This document shows, in pieces, positions 54,901-61,319 of a stretch of 64,000 nt of DNA. The position numbers and the translations under genes were made by a program. The notes under the pieces were generated by a model. The model was not told where the DNA came from and did no database searches. It saw only the letters and a program-made list of their open reading frames with translations. Each line of letters begins with the position of its first letter. Position 1 is the stretch's first letter. The DNA comes from a virus: positions 1 to 64,000 of IMG/VR virus record IMGVR_UViG_3300042527_000802; one strand, written 5' to 3'.

Positions 54901-56756
54901 TATCCAATGCGCAAATATCAAGATCAAATGATGCCAAGTATTTTATACCAAATGAAAACGAATGGTACAAAGCCGCGTATTATGATCTTACAAAAGATAA
55001 TAATGTTGGCGGGTATTGGACATATGGAACCGCATCAGATGATGAGCCGAAAGCTATTTTAGCTAATGATACTGGAAATGCCATTAATGTTGAAGGATAT
55101 TTTGACAGTAGAAAAATAGTATCTATTATGTTACAAAGAGACAATACAAAATCATTTATCACAATACCCAAAGAATGTTGCGAAATTTCTAGCCTATATG
55201 CTACTAGAAGCACTAGCGAATTAAACAATACATATATAATCACAGCAGATTTAATCAATTTAATACCAAATCAAAAATATGAATATAATTTTAGTTCTAT
55301 GTTTTCTAATTGGCCCGCTAATATAGAACAAATATCCGGAATAATATACCCACAGTCTACAACACATCAAATTAACAATATTTTAAAGTTTTGCCCTAAA
55401 TATTTAAATAATAGTAATATTGATTGTGATTATAATTTATCTTTTAATGCATTAAATAATGCCCCATATTTAGATCATATTAATAATAATGCAAATATAA
55501 ATCTTGAATTAATAGTAAAGCATACAGGATGTCTAGACAGCAGAAAGAGTACCAGCATATCAACAACTGTATCAGACGAAGCTGGAATACCATCTATTAA
55601 ATATAATGATTTTATTATTCCAAAAATTTTAACATCAATAATAAGTCCAAATACTATATCTTTAGAAGGCCCATTATGTTCTGAACCAATACCTATTATT
55701 GTAGAAGTAACTAATGCCACACCAGGTTCTGAATATACTTTTACATTTAGCAACTCTAATAATAGCGTTATTGTTTATCCAAATATTATTACTAAATCTT
55801 TCGGAAGCAATATTGGGAAAGTTACAACACTAGTATATCTAAATAATGTATCATACAATATACTTTCTGTTGATGTTTCAAAAAATGGATTACCATATAC
55901 TGTTGGAGATAAAATCAGCATTAAATGTTTGCAAGAGTGCGTGACTGTATCACCAACTCCAACTCCTAGTATATCGCCCACTTCGGTTACTAGGACTCCA
56001 ACTAGAACCCCAACTCCTACTCCAACTATTACAACCAGTGTTACAGTAACTCCTACTGTTAGCTTGAGTGTAAGTTCAACGCTTACTCCAACGCCAAGCA
56101 TAACAACAAGTATAACCCCCACATGTTCTATAACACAATCTATAACACCAACAATTACAAGGACACCAACTGTTACTCCAACAATATGCCAGTTCTCCAA
56201 TTGCGATACTGGATATGTTGTTGATCCAGAATCATGTGCTTGCGTTCCAGAGCCTACTAGTACAATTGTTCCTAGTCCAACACCACCAAAAGTTCCGTGT
56301 GAACCTTCATCAGATCCAGTAGTATTAAATGGATATGCCTTTTATAAAGACGCTATGGGATCAGAAACAATTCCAGGAGTTGGTTCTGTTAGTTCGCCAT
56401 GTGCTGGAGGTCATATATGCAACCGCACAGACTTTATGCCTAAATTAGTGACTAGTGGAGGTACTATATTGTCTAGCAATGCTATTTCCATGAATAATGG
56501 ATCAACTGGTGGCGATGTATCTGATACATTCTCATTTACGATTAATGATCCAACAGTATTTAATAATCAAGTAGACATAACCTTAGAATGCTTAACCAGT
56601 GGCGGTTGTCACAATGGAGTAACATGGGTAATACTAACTTGGACTGATCCAGTAACAAGCTCATCCTATATAGTATTTAATGACTGCGTTGTACCTGGAT
56701 CATTAGATGGTATCTCTATAGAATGCAGTGACTATACTGATTATACCGAGGAATAA
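51969..56756 (+). CDS. Giant fibre protein with two permuted FGE domains and two Thr/Pro linkers
   Basis: The 1595-residue protein starts directly with permuted FGE domain C1 (about residues 10-290), followed by a Thr/Pro linker (296-430), a helix-containing region (about 580-625, with a coiled-coil-like stretch), a second permuted FGE domain C2 (752-1040), SNWPA-type domains (about 1095-1320), a second Thr/Pro linker (1328-1406) and a cysteine-rich end. The domain order is that of a fibre with several binding heads. It follows the previous gene by 14 bases. Binding targets are unknown. Confidence 0.7.
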   Translation: MVFISGNNSVNYKETANWNGITIGGNLTSVGTNGGVSAYGTRDQAGQVWEWTEENSLMGGSFNSLNVNDISKYGYRTSTTGTVSSNIGFRLTNKNNNNSFSNFVGIGNSGNLSDTDAVGGKYLGQINYNYHIMINPLTNAEYVRFLNVVDPSGLNSNKLYNTNMTTNARGGIGYTSTNTIGNKYYSKIYFNNKPVNFVNWKNTAMICNWLHNGSGTNSSLYSGVYDLNSNPIVRNINATYAIANENEWYKAAYYNPDSLSYNLYATQYNTEPCAVNDIGCATVNAYGDGGIVNDLPPASPTPTVTPTPTQTPTITPTVTPTLTVNISSTPTVTPTQTPTITITSSITPTRSITPTNTPTISITSTKTNTPTPTVTKTQTPTQTVTKTATPTRTVTRTVTSTPTVTATNTPTISITPSITPSVSSTPSGEIPENPLYIQKRYSIKKYPDNALEPLNLINGPQSDSQLDPSVLDWKNFIQNISTIFSLEDNNNRLQFSTISSGLVAYPNTDSSLKFLNPGESYYFITKSEANYPIKLPVIVHSRSKYISDNIKNELTKIGVVGSNLEALLKNAHISYSVAIDVLQKDIAIYEKSSVDIKTILLAKSLLEQLKEEYLKFGSDCISLVQMQNGSYEWNIDNISIKIFDSEYTVSVLDNKNNIVYINDDKKLVVPLNIQIGNLPTNKTFSYDFKLVGGSETCDSIVPNSGYFTTIKDTYNLNTIFQFCKNIDHDNTDISYAQMDLTIAPVNNDIIGNTANYKNLAKWGDSDKGGLTTVGSNGRANYYGLYDISGQLYEWLENSDINNPNLRIVRGGCYLDTNSYSLSKNNRKAFYFNSTLKEGIFGFRIASKNNLLNLSGFSEIALLVNPNDDCLISNYGRVMYKYYISTNLVTNQEYINYLNIVDPQGHNTHKIYDSKMSSSSIGGIELKLCNDIGNKYVVKNNMGNKPVTFITWLMVAKYCNWLHNDRYANADLYDGAYNLSNAQISRSNDAKYFIPNENEWYKAAYYDLTKDNNVGGYWTYGTASDDEPKAILANDTGNAINVEGYFDSRKIVSIMLQRDNTKSFITIPKECCEISSLYATRSTSELNNTYIITADLINLIPNQKYEYNFSSMFSNWPANIEQISGIIYPQSTTHQINNILKFCPKYLNNSNIDCDYNLSFNALNNAPYLDHINNNANINLELIVKHTGCLDSRKSTSISTTVSDEAGIPSIKYNDFIIPKILTSIISPNTISLEGPLCSEPIPIIVEVTNATPGSEYTFTFSNSNNSVIVYPNIITKSFGSNIGKVTTLVYLNNVSYNILSVDVSKNGLPYTVGDKISIKCLQECVTVSPTPTPSISPTSVTRTPTRTPTPTPTITTSVTVTPTVSLSVSSTLTPTPSITTSITPTCSITQSITPTITRTPTVTPTICQFSNCDTGYVVDPESCACVPEPTSTIVPSPTPPKVPCEPSSDPVVLNGYAFYKDAMGSETIPGVGSVSSPCAGGHICNRTDFMPKLVTSGGTILSSNAISMNNGSTGGDVSDTFSFTINDPTVFNNQVDITLECLTSGGCHNGVTWVILTWTDPVTSSSYIVFNDCVVPGSLDGISIECSDYTDYTEE
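51999..52840 (+). other. Circularly permuted FGE/C-type-lectin-like domain, copy C1
   Basis: The NLTSVGTNG...GQVWEWTEE...GGSF...GFRL block runs first (51999-52250), followed by [22 protein letters not shown]...[10 protein letters not shown] (52340-52740). The protein start lies only 10 residues before it, at the permutation point. Confidence 0.75.
52855..53255 (+). repeat. Thr/Pro-rich linker tract, copy 3
   Basis: Units such as [13 protein letters not shown] and T-R-T-V-T connect domain C1 with the next part of the protein. Confidence 0.9.
54223..55085 (+). other. Circularly permuted FGE/C-type-lectin-like domain, copy C2
   Basis: The GLTTVGSNG...GQLYEW...RGGCY...GFRIAS block (54223-54520) precedes [20 protein letters not shown]...[11 protein letters not shown] (54600-54990). 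Copper-site cysteine pairs are not present. Confidence 0.7.
55950..56185 (+). repeat. Thr/Pro-rich linker tract, copy 4
   Basis: About 79 residues of T-P-T, T-R-T-P-T and S-I-T-P-S-type units precede the C-terminal cysteine-rich part. Confidence 0.9.
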
Positions 56757-56773
56757 ATAATCAATAAATCAAA

Positions 56774-56784
56774 TGGTGTATAAT
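56774..56784 (+). promoter_or_regulatory. Candidate late promoter, TGGTGTATAAT
   Basis: TGGTGTATAATTTTAT sits 27 bases before the ATG at 56811, in a short intergenic gap; no sigma70 -35 element is visible. It is the clearest member of the GGTGTA(TAAT) set. Confidence 0.4.
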
Positions 56785-56810
56785 TTTATATCTTTAACCA
56801 AGGGAATATT

Positions 56811-58187
56811 ATGGCTAATGAAATATTAACTATTGATTCATTAAAAGATATAAATACAATCAATATTATATGCTCTACACAACAAAATGGCCAATCTTCA
56901 ATTAGACTTGTAAGAGATAATTATCCTGGTAATTTAACTATAGAAGAGATACAATCAAAATTTATAGATAGATTTGACGAAATAAGATACTATACTGTTT
57001 GCAGTGGTTTTGCTCCGCCAAATATATTGATTACGCCAACTCCAACAAGAACCCCAACAAGAACACCCACTGGCACTCCAGTAGCGCCAACTCCTACTCC
57101 AACAATAAGTATTACTCCAACCATTAGTTTGACCCCAACTAGGACATCTACTATTACTCCAACTCCAACTGTTACTAGTACCAATACTCCAACTCCAAGT
57201 ATCACACCATCTACCAATGCTAGTACTTCAACACCAACACCATCAATAACTTCAACAGCCACGCCAACACCATCTATAACTCCAACAAAGACAATAACTC
57301 CAACGCCCACAACATCTTATGGAGCATTACAACCTTTAACCAGTAATACTGCTAATTTCAATAATTGTGCTGATTGGAATTCTTTAGATGGTAATGTAAC
57401 AACAGTTGGTACAAATGGAATAGCATCACCATACGGTATATATGATTTGAATGGTAATGTTTGGGAGTGGACAGAAGCGATAGTATCTAGCAATAGAGTA
57501 TTAAGAGGTGGAGCATACTCAACTCCAGATACCCTCTTCTTATCTTCTTCATATAGAGGAAATAATGATCCTAATACAACATTAGCTAGATATGGTTTTA
57601 GAGTTGCTAGTATTGACGATCCAAATAATTTAAATACATTTAGCGATATTGCAGATATTAATAATAATGCCGATCTTAACGGTTATGGCTCAGTGTCTTA
57701 CGAATATAAAATGTCTACTAATTTAATTACAAATAATGACTATGTTGAATTTTTAAATAGCATAGCATCAACAGATGCATATTCAGTATTTGCAAATGAA
57801 ATGGATAGCGACCCAAGATCGGGCATATCCAGAGCAGGATCTGGTAACTATACATATTCTATTAGATCCAATATGGGTAATAAGCCCGTTAATTTAGTTA
57901 ATTGGTATAATGCAGCCAGATATTGCAATTGGCTTCATAATGGCAAGCCATCAGGTGTACAAGATAATAATACTACAGAAAATGGCGCATATCAATTGAT
58001 CGGAAGTAGCGGATCTCCTACTAGAGATTTTGGGGCAAAATATTTCTTGCCAAGCGAAAACGAGTGGTACAAAGCGGCATTCTATAAGAGCATAGGCAGT
58101 TCAGCAGGATACTGGGCATACGCCACACGATCAGATTCTGCACCAAATTGTATTTCAGCAACCTCCACAGGAAATGGAACATTATAA
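56811..58187 (+). CDS. Fibre protein: short N-module, Thr/Pro linker, permuted FGE domain
   Basis: Residues 1-65 form a small module (ANEILTIDSLKDINTINIIC, then IQSKFIDRFDEIRYY) that is paralogous to the stand-alone protein at 58447. Residues about 73-170 are a Thr/Pro linker. Residues 179-458 are a permuted FGE/C-type-lectin domain whose last half ends a few residues from the C-terminus (NEWYKAAFYK, then STGNGTL). So both ends of the domain are visible, which makes this the clearest example of the permutation. The stop overlaps the next start (TAATG). Confidence 0.75.
   Translation: MANEILTIDSLKDINTINIICSTQQNGQSSIRLVRDNYPGNLTIEEIQSKFIDRFDEIRYYTVCSGFAPPNILITPTPTRTPTRTPTGTPVAPTPTPTISITPTISLTPTRTSTITPTPTVTSTNTPTPSITPSTNASTSTPTPSITSTATPTPSITPTKTITPTPTTSYGALQPLTSNTANFNNCADWNSLDGNVTTVGTNGIASPYGIYDLNGNVWEWTEAIVSSNRVLRGGAYSTPDTLFLSSSYRGNNDPNTTLARYGFRVASIDDPNNLNTFSDIADINNNADLNGYGSVSYEYKMSTNLITNNDYVEFLNSIASTDAYSVFANEMDSDPRSGISRAGSGNYTYSIRSNMGNKPVNLVNWYNAARYCNWLHNGKPSGVQDNNTTENGAYQLIGSSGSPTRDFGAKYFLPSENEWYKAAFYKSIGSSAGYWAYATRSDSAPNCISATSTGNGTL
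57027..57320 (+). repeat. Thr/Pro-rich linker tract, copy 5
   Basis: About 98 residues of [13 protein letters not shown] and S-T-A-T-P-T-type units between the N-module and the permuted domain. Confidence 0.9.
57346..58184 (+). other. Circularly permuted FGE/C-type-lectin-like domain, copy D
   Basis: The NVTTVGTNG...GNVWEW...RGGAY...GFRVAS block (57346-57620) is followed by DIADINNNADLNGYG...YEYKMSTNLITNNDYVEFLN...NEWYKAAFYK (57640-58090). The domain ends at the protein's C-terminus. Confidence 0.8.
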
Positions 58188-58435
58188 TGAGCGCAAATTT
58201 TACTTTAATTTCAGAAATAACACTAAATAATTATATTGCAAAAATTTATAGATTTGATACAACGGCTTCGTATGTTGACCAATCCACAATAGATGCTGCT
58301 ACCCCAAACCTCAATGCTCAACAATATCCAAGTGAAATAGTTGAATTATTGCAGGTTTTATTAGGAGTATCTAAAATAGAAATTTATAACAAATCAAATG
58401 GTTTGTTAATTAGTAGTGGCGTTCTTGTAGAATAA
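58187..58435 (+). CDS. Small virion-associated hypothetical protein
   Basis: The start at 58187 (MSANFTLISEITLNN) is chosen because it overlaps the previous stop as TAATG; a longer frame from 58148 would overlap further. The 82-residue product ends EIYNKSNGLLISSGVLVE and shows no motif I recognise. It is located between fibre and lysis-type genes. Confidence 0.55.
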   Translation: MSANFTLISEITLNNYIAKIYRFDTTASYVDQSTIDAATPNLNAQQYPSEIVELLQVLLGVSKIEIYNKSNGLLISSGVLVE

Positions 58436-58446
58436 AGGGCACAAAT

Positions 58447-58647
58447 ATGGCAACAGATATTATAGCAATAGACACAGATAAAGATACCAATACAATAAGT
58501 ATAACTTGTTCAACATCCCTCACAGGATACTCTGCTAAAAGAACCACACTAGCAGATGCTCCAGTTGACCAACAAATACAAAACATAGAATCTAAGTTTG
58601 ATGATAAATTTGATGATCCAGTATATTATTTTGACGATTGTCAATAA
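58447..58647 (+). CDS. Stand-alone paralogue of the fibre N-terminal module
   Basis: The 66-residue protein (ATDIIAIDTDKDTNTISITC, then ESKFDDKFDDPVYYFDDC) aligns along its length with residues 1-65 of the fibre at 56811: both have I-A/L-T-I/D, then N-T-I-(N/S)-I-x-C-S-T and x-S-K-F-D-D-x-F-D. It could be an assembly cap that shares a binding site with the fibre base. Function otherwise unknown. Confidence 0.6.
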   Translation: MATDIIAIDTDKDTNTISITCSTSLTGYSAKRTTLADAPVDQQIQNIESKFDDKFDDPVYYFDDCQ

Positions 58648-58659
58648 TAGGAATATAAT

Positions 58660-59016
58660 ATGATTAAGCCTGCGTATAGAACTAGTGAATTTTGGTTTAC
58701 ATTAGTTAGCTTTTTATTTAGTGGATTATATTTGATTGGATTATTTGGAGAGGACGCCCAACAAAAAGAAGATCTTATTAGAGATGTAAGCCATGGCGTT
58801 GAAAGTGTTATATTAATTAGTGGACAAATAGCAATATTATGGAAATATGTTAATAGTAGAAAAGAAATTAAAAAAACTTGGTGGAGTACGGCATCAGAAC
58901 AAGAAAGACTAGAAGCATCCAAAAGGTTTCACAAAACTAAACCGCCAAGCACAGAAACAACTCAGATCAAACCCAAAACAGCCAAGAAAAAAGCTAAGCC
59001 AAAACCAAAAAAGTAA
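58660..59016 (+). CDS. Holin-like membrane protein
   Basis: Two membrane segments are visible (SEFWFTLVSFLFSGLYLIGL and VESVILISGQIAILWKYV), with a short loop of acidic residues, followed by a strongly basic C-terminal tail (PKTAKKKAKPKPKK). T-S-E-F-W at the start and the tail are typical of phage holins. Length is 118 residues. It probably controls lysis timing. It begins a cluster of small membrane proteins. Confidence 0.65.
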   Translation: MIKPAYRTSEFWFTLVSFLFSGLYLIGLFGEDAQQKEDLIRDVSHGVESVILISGQIAILWKYVNSRKEIKKTWWSTASEQERLEASKRFHKTKPPSTETTQIKPKTAKKKAKPKPKK

Positions 59017-59021
59017 TCAAT

Positions 59022-59035
59022 TTTTGGTGTATTAC
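59022..59035 (+). promoter_or_regulatory. Candidate promoter, TTTTGGTGTATTACA
   Basis: TTTTGGTGTATTACA lies 20 bases before the ATG at 59055 and belongs to the GGTGTA-type set. It is not matched by a -35 element. Confidence 0.3.
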
Positions 59036-59054
59036 ATTAATGAAAGGACAGGAT

Positions 59055-59504
59055 ATGTCAGACAATATACAAATATTAAATGCTGTCAAATTAGAATTAG
59101 ATAAATTAGTGGATCAATCTAAACAGTCTTTAAATGAAGTTAAAGCAGTGGCTGTTGCACAAGCATGGAAGATTCTACAGCTCGCCGTAGCATTATCTGT
59201 ACAATTGTTAGAAAATATAGCAATTGATCTTAGTGGACCAGATAAAAAAATAATTGCTATGAATGCGATCTCAACATTCTATGATAAGATGTTTACTGTG
59301 ATAGATATTCCATTGGTTCCAAACATTCTAGAGCCAATCATGCACAAGTATATGAAAGCCTTTTTGATGGCTTTGGTTGGCGCTAGTATTGATGCTACAG
59401 TAACAACATTTAGACAAGTTGGTGTTTTCAAAAGCAAAGATGTTCAAGTTCAATCAGTTATTAAAAAAGTAAAAGCTAAAAAATCCACAAAGAAGAGGAA
59501 ATAA
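59055..59504 (+). CDS. Phage protein with helical core and basic tail
   Basis: The start at 59055 (MSDNIQILNAVKLELDK) follows AAAGGACAGG, which fits a ribosome site; 59040 is a possible alternative. The 149-residue protein has a long amphipathic helix (QAWKILQLAVALSVQLLENI), a hydrophobic segment (AFLMALVGASIDATVTTF) and a Lys-rich tail (KKVKAKKSTKKRK) as in the holin-like gene just upstream. It probably acts at the membrane, perhaps in lysis. Confidence 0.5.
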   Translation: MSDNIQILNAVKLELDKLVDQSKQSLNEVKAVAVAQAWKILQLAVALSVQLLENIAIDLSGPDKKIIAMNAISTFYDKMFTVIDIPLVPNILEPIMHKYMKAFLMALVGASIDATVTTFRQVGVFKSKDVQVQSVIKKVKAKKSTKKRK

Positions 59505-59505
59505 G

Positions 59506-59892
59506 ATGAATTATACAGAGTCATTTAATGAATTTGCTAGCAGAGTCACAACATTAGATTTAGCATTATATGCTGGCGTAGGATTAGTATTATGGGTTTT
59601 ATTCAAGGATAGAATGAGTCCAGTACAAAAATTTGTATCTGACTTAGTGTCAAAAATTAAGTCTCCACAAGGAGGCTCTCAACTACCAGCATTGCCAACA
59701 ATTAATGTTCCAGTTAAATCAGACAATAAGAATGAAGATGTGTTCTTCAAACTTATAGCTTCATGGAAACAAACTAGGGACTTGGCAGTACAGAGCAACT
59801 GCTCAGAGGCTATTAAGGTTATTGATCAGATATTCCCGTATCTAAGTCCCAATGCTTGTGTTCCACCATCAGTATCTGTAGATCAAAAATAA
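59506..59892 (+). CDS. Single-pass membrane protein of lysis cluster
   Basis: One hydrophobic segment (LDLALYAGVGLVLWVLF, about residues 18-34) is followed by a Pro/Val-rich spacer and a small soluble domain with two cysteines (SNCSEAIKVIDQIFPYL). It is 128 residues. A spanin-like or inhibitor role is possible from its place, but no family is recognised. Confidence 0.5.
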   Translation: MNYTESFNEFASRVTTLDLALYAGVGLVLWVLFKDRMSPVQKFVSDLVSKIKSPQGGSQLPALPTINVPVKSDNKNEDVFFKLIASWKQTRDLAVQSNCSEAIKVIDQIFPYLSPNACVPPSVSVDQK

Positions 59893-59904
59893 AAGGATAT
59901 ACTT

Positions 59905-60384
59905 ATGAATAAGATAGTATTATTAACTATAGCAGCACTATTAATTTTAATAGGATTAGTTCAACCAGATTTTTCATCATTATTTCCTCAAAAGTCAAAT
60001 AATGTTGTGGTATCTTTAGAAGCTCCTGATGATGAGGATGTTCTTAAAGAATGTAAAGATGTTGCAAAAATTCTAAGCTCTGGTGATAAAAAAGACGCTG
60101 CAAGATTAAGAGACTTATATATAGATATATCTGATCTTATAGCATTAGATGGTGATCAAACTGTAATTAAAAATACAGAAGATATTCGTCAAGCAAATAG
60201 TTTAGCTGGAGTAATGTTAAAATTAGATATTAAAGATAAATATGCAGATTTGGGTAAAGAGGCACAACAGGTTATCGTTTCTGTTATAGGTGACGATAGT
60301 GTTTTATTATCTCCAGAATTAAGAACACAAGCATCTCAATCATTTAGATATTTAGCTTGGGCATGCAATGAGGGGGCCAAATAA
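59905..60384 (+). CDS. Membrane-anchored or exported helical protein
   Basis: A signal anchor (KIVLLTIAALLILIGLVQ) starts the protein, followed by a helical soluble part (CKDVAKILSSGDKKDAARL, then LAWACNEGAK). It is 159 residues. It stands between the membrane proteins and the papain-like protease, and its stop overlaps the next start (TAATG). Confidence 0.5.
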   Translation: MNKIVLLTIAALLILIGLVQPDFSSLFPQKSNNVVVSLEAPDDEDVLKECKDVAKILSSGDKKDAARLRDLYIDISDLIALDGDQTVIKNTEDIRQANSLAGVMLKLDIKDKYADLGKEAQQVIVSVIGDDSVLLSPELRTQASQSFRYLAWACNEGAK

Positions 60385-61307
60385 TGCCACGATTTACACC
60401 AGACGAGTTATATAATAATTATAGAAAAGGATTTAGTGGCTGTTTATGGGAGCAGCATGTGTTTGATCATTTAATGGAAGTTAGTAAATACCCATTATTT
60501 GGCGATGCTAATAAAAAAATTAAAACTAGTGGCAAGGGCAAGTTATCAACTCCATACAAGAGCGTATTGAAGTTTGATAAGAATCCTTATAATGAAAGAC
60601 AAACTACCGGAGATTGTGTCAGTCATGCAACACGAAATGCTTGTGATGTTAGTCGAGCAGTAGAAATAGATGTACATAATGATAGAGAAGCTTGGATAGC
60701 AAGAGGAGCAACAGAAGCAATCTATGGAGCACGAGGTCATGGTGGACAAGGAATGAGTTGCTCACGAGCTGCTGAATTTGTTAGCAAGAATGGCGGTATA
60801 GTAATAAGAAAAAACTATAAGGGCGTAGTTGACTTTACTAAATATAATGGAAATCTAGGAGCTGGTTGGGGTGGACGAGGTTTACCTGATCCTGTTATTG
60901 ATTTAGCTAATGATCATCAAATTAAAACTGTTAGTTTAGTAAGAACCATAGAAGAAGCGAGAGACGCTCTTGCAAATGGTTATGGATTATCAGTATGTTC
61001 GAATTATGGATTTAGTAATAAAAGAGATAAAAAGGGTATTGCTAACGTTAGTGGTAATTGGGCCCACGCTATGGCCTGGATAGCCTGTGACGATACTGGA
61101 AATGAGCCATTATTCTTAGTTCAAAATAGTTGGGGCAAATGGAATGATGGTGGACATCCAGAATGGGGAAATATTCCAGACGGTTCATTTCTTATCAGAG
61201 CCGAAGTTGCTGCTGGAATGTTGGCGGCTAATGGTAGTTATGCTTTCAGTAATTTTGATGGGTTCCCTGTGCAAAAATTACCGGACTATGGTTTTACTTA
61301 CCTATAA
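60384..61307 (+). CDS. Papain-like (C1) cysteine protease
   Basis: Catalytic residues of the papain fold are visible: Gln73 and Cys78 in RQTTGDCVSHA, His228 in WAHAMAW, and Asn248 in QNSWG. The surrounding sequence (EWIxARGA-type helix AWIARGATEAIYGARGHGG) is that of a C1-like family used by phages. No signal peptide is seen. Length is 307 residues. Its position after the holin-like cluster suggests a role in lysis or in release from a proteinaceous envelope; virion maturation is the alternative. Confidence 0.75.
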   Translation: MPRFTPDELYNNYRKGFSGCLWEQHVFDHLMEVSKYPLFGDANKKIKTSGKGKLSTPYKSVLKFDKNPYNERQTTGDCVSHATRNACDVSRAVEIDVHNDREAWIARGATEAIYGARGHGGQGMSCSRAAEFVSKNGGIVIRKNYKGVVDFTKYNGNLGAGWGGRGLPDPVIDLANDHQIKTVSLVRTIEEARDALANGYGLSVCSNYGFSNKRDKKGIANVSGNWAHAMAWIACDDTGNEPLFLVQNSWGKWNDGGHPEWGNIPDGSFLIRAEVAAGMLAANGSYAFSNFDGFPVQKLPDYGFTYL

Positions 61308-61319
61308 GAGATTTTTTAA

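Noticed and set aside
11239-57310. Long minus-strand frames rich in Val and Gly opposite the Thr/Pro linkers (for example 11239-11577, 50283-50621, 52895-53092, 55775-56200, 56990-57310)
   Set aside because: They are reverse reads of repetitive Thr/Pro codons, have no ribosome sites and lie opposite well-supported genes.
5880-58184. FGE-like domains as sulfatase-activating enzymes
   Set aside because: No sulfatase gene is present, the copper-site cysteine pairs are missing, and the domains are inside giant fibre proteins.
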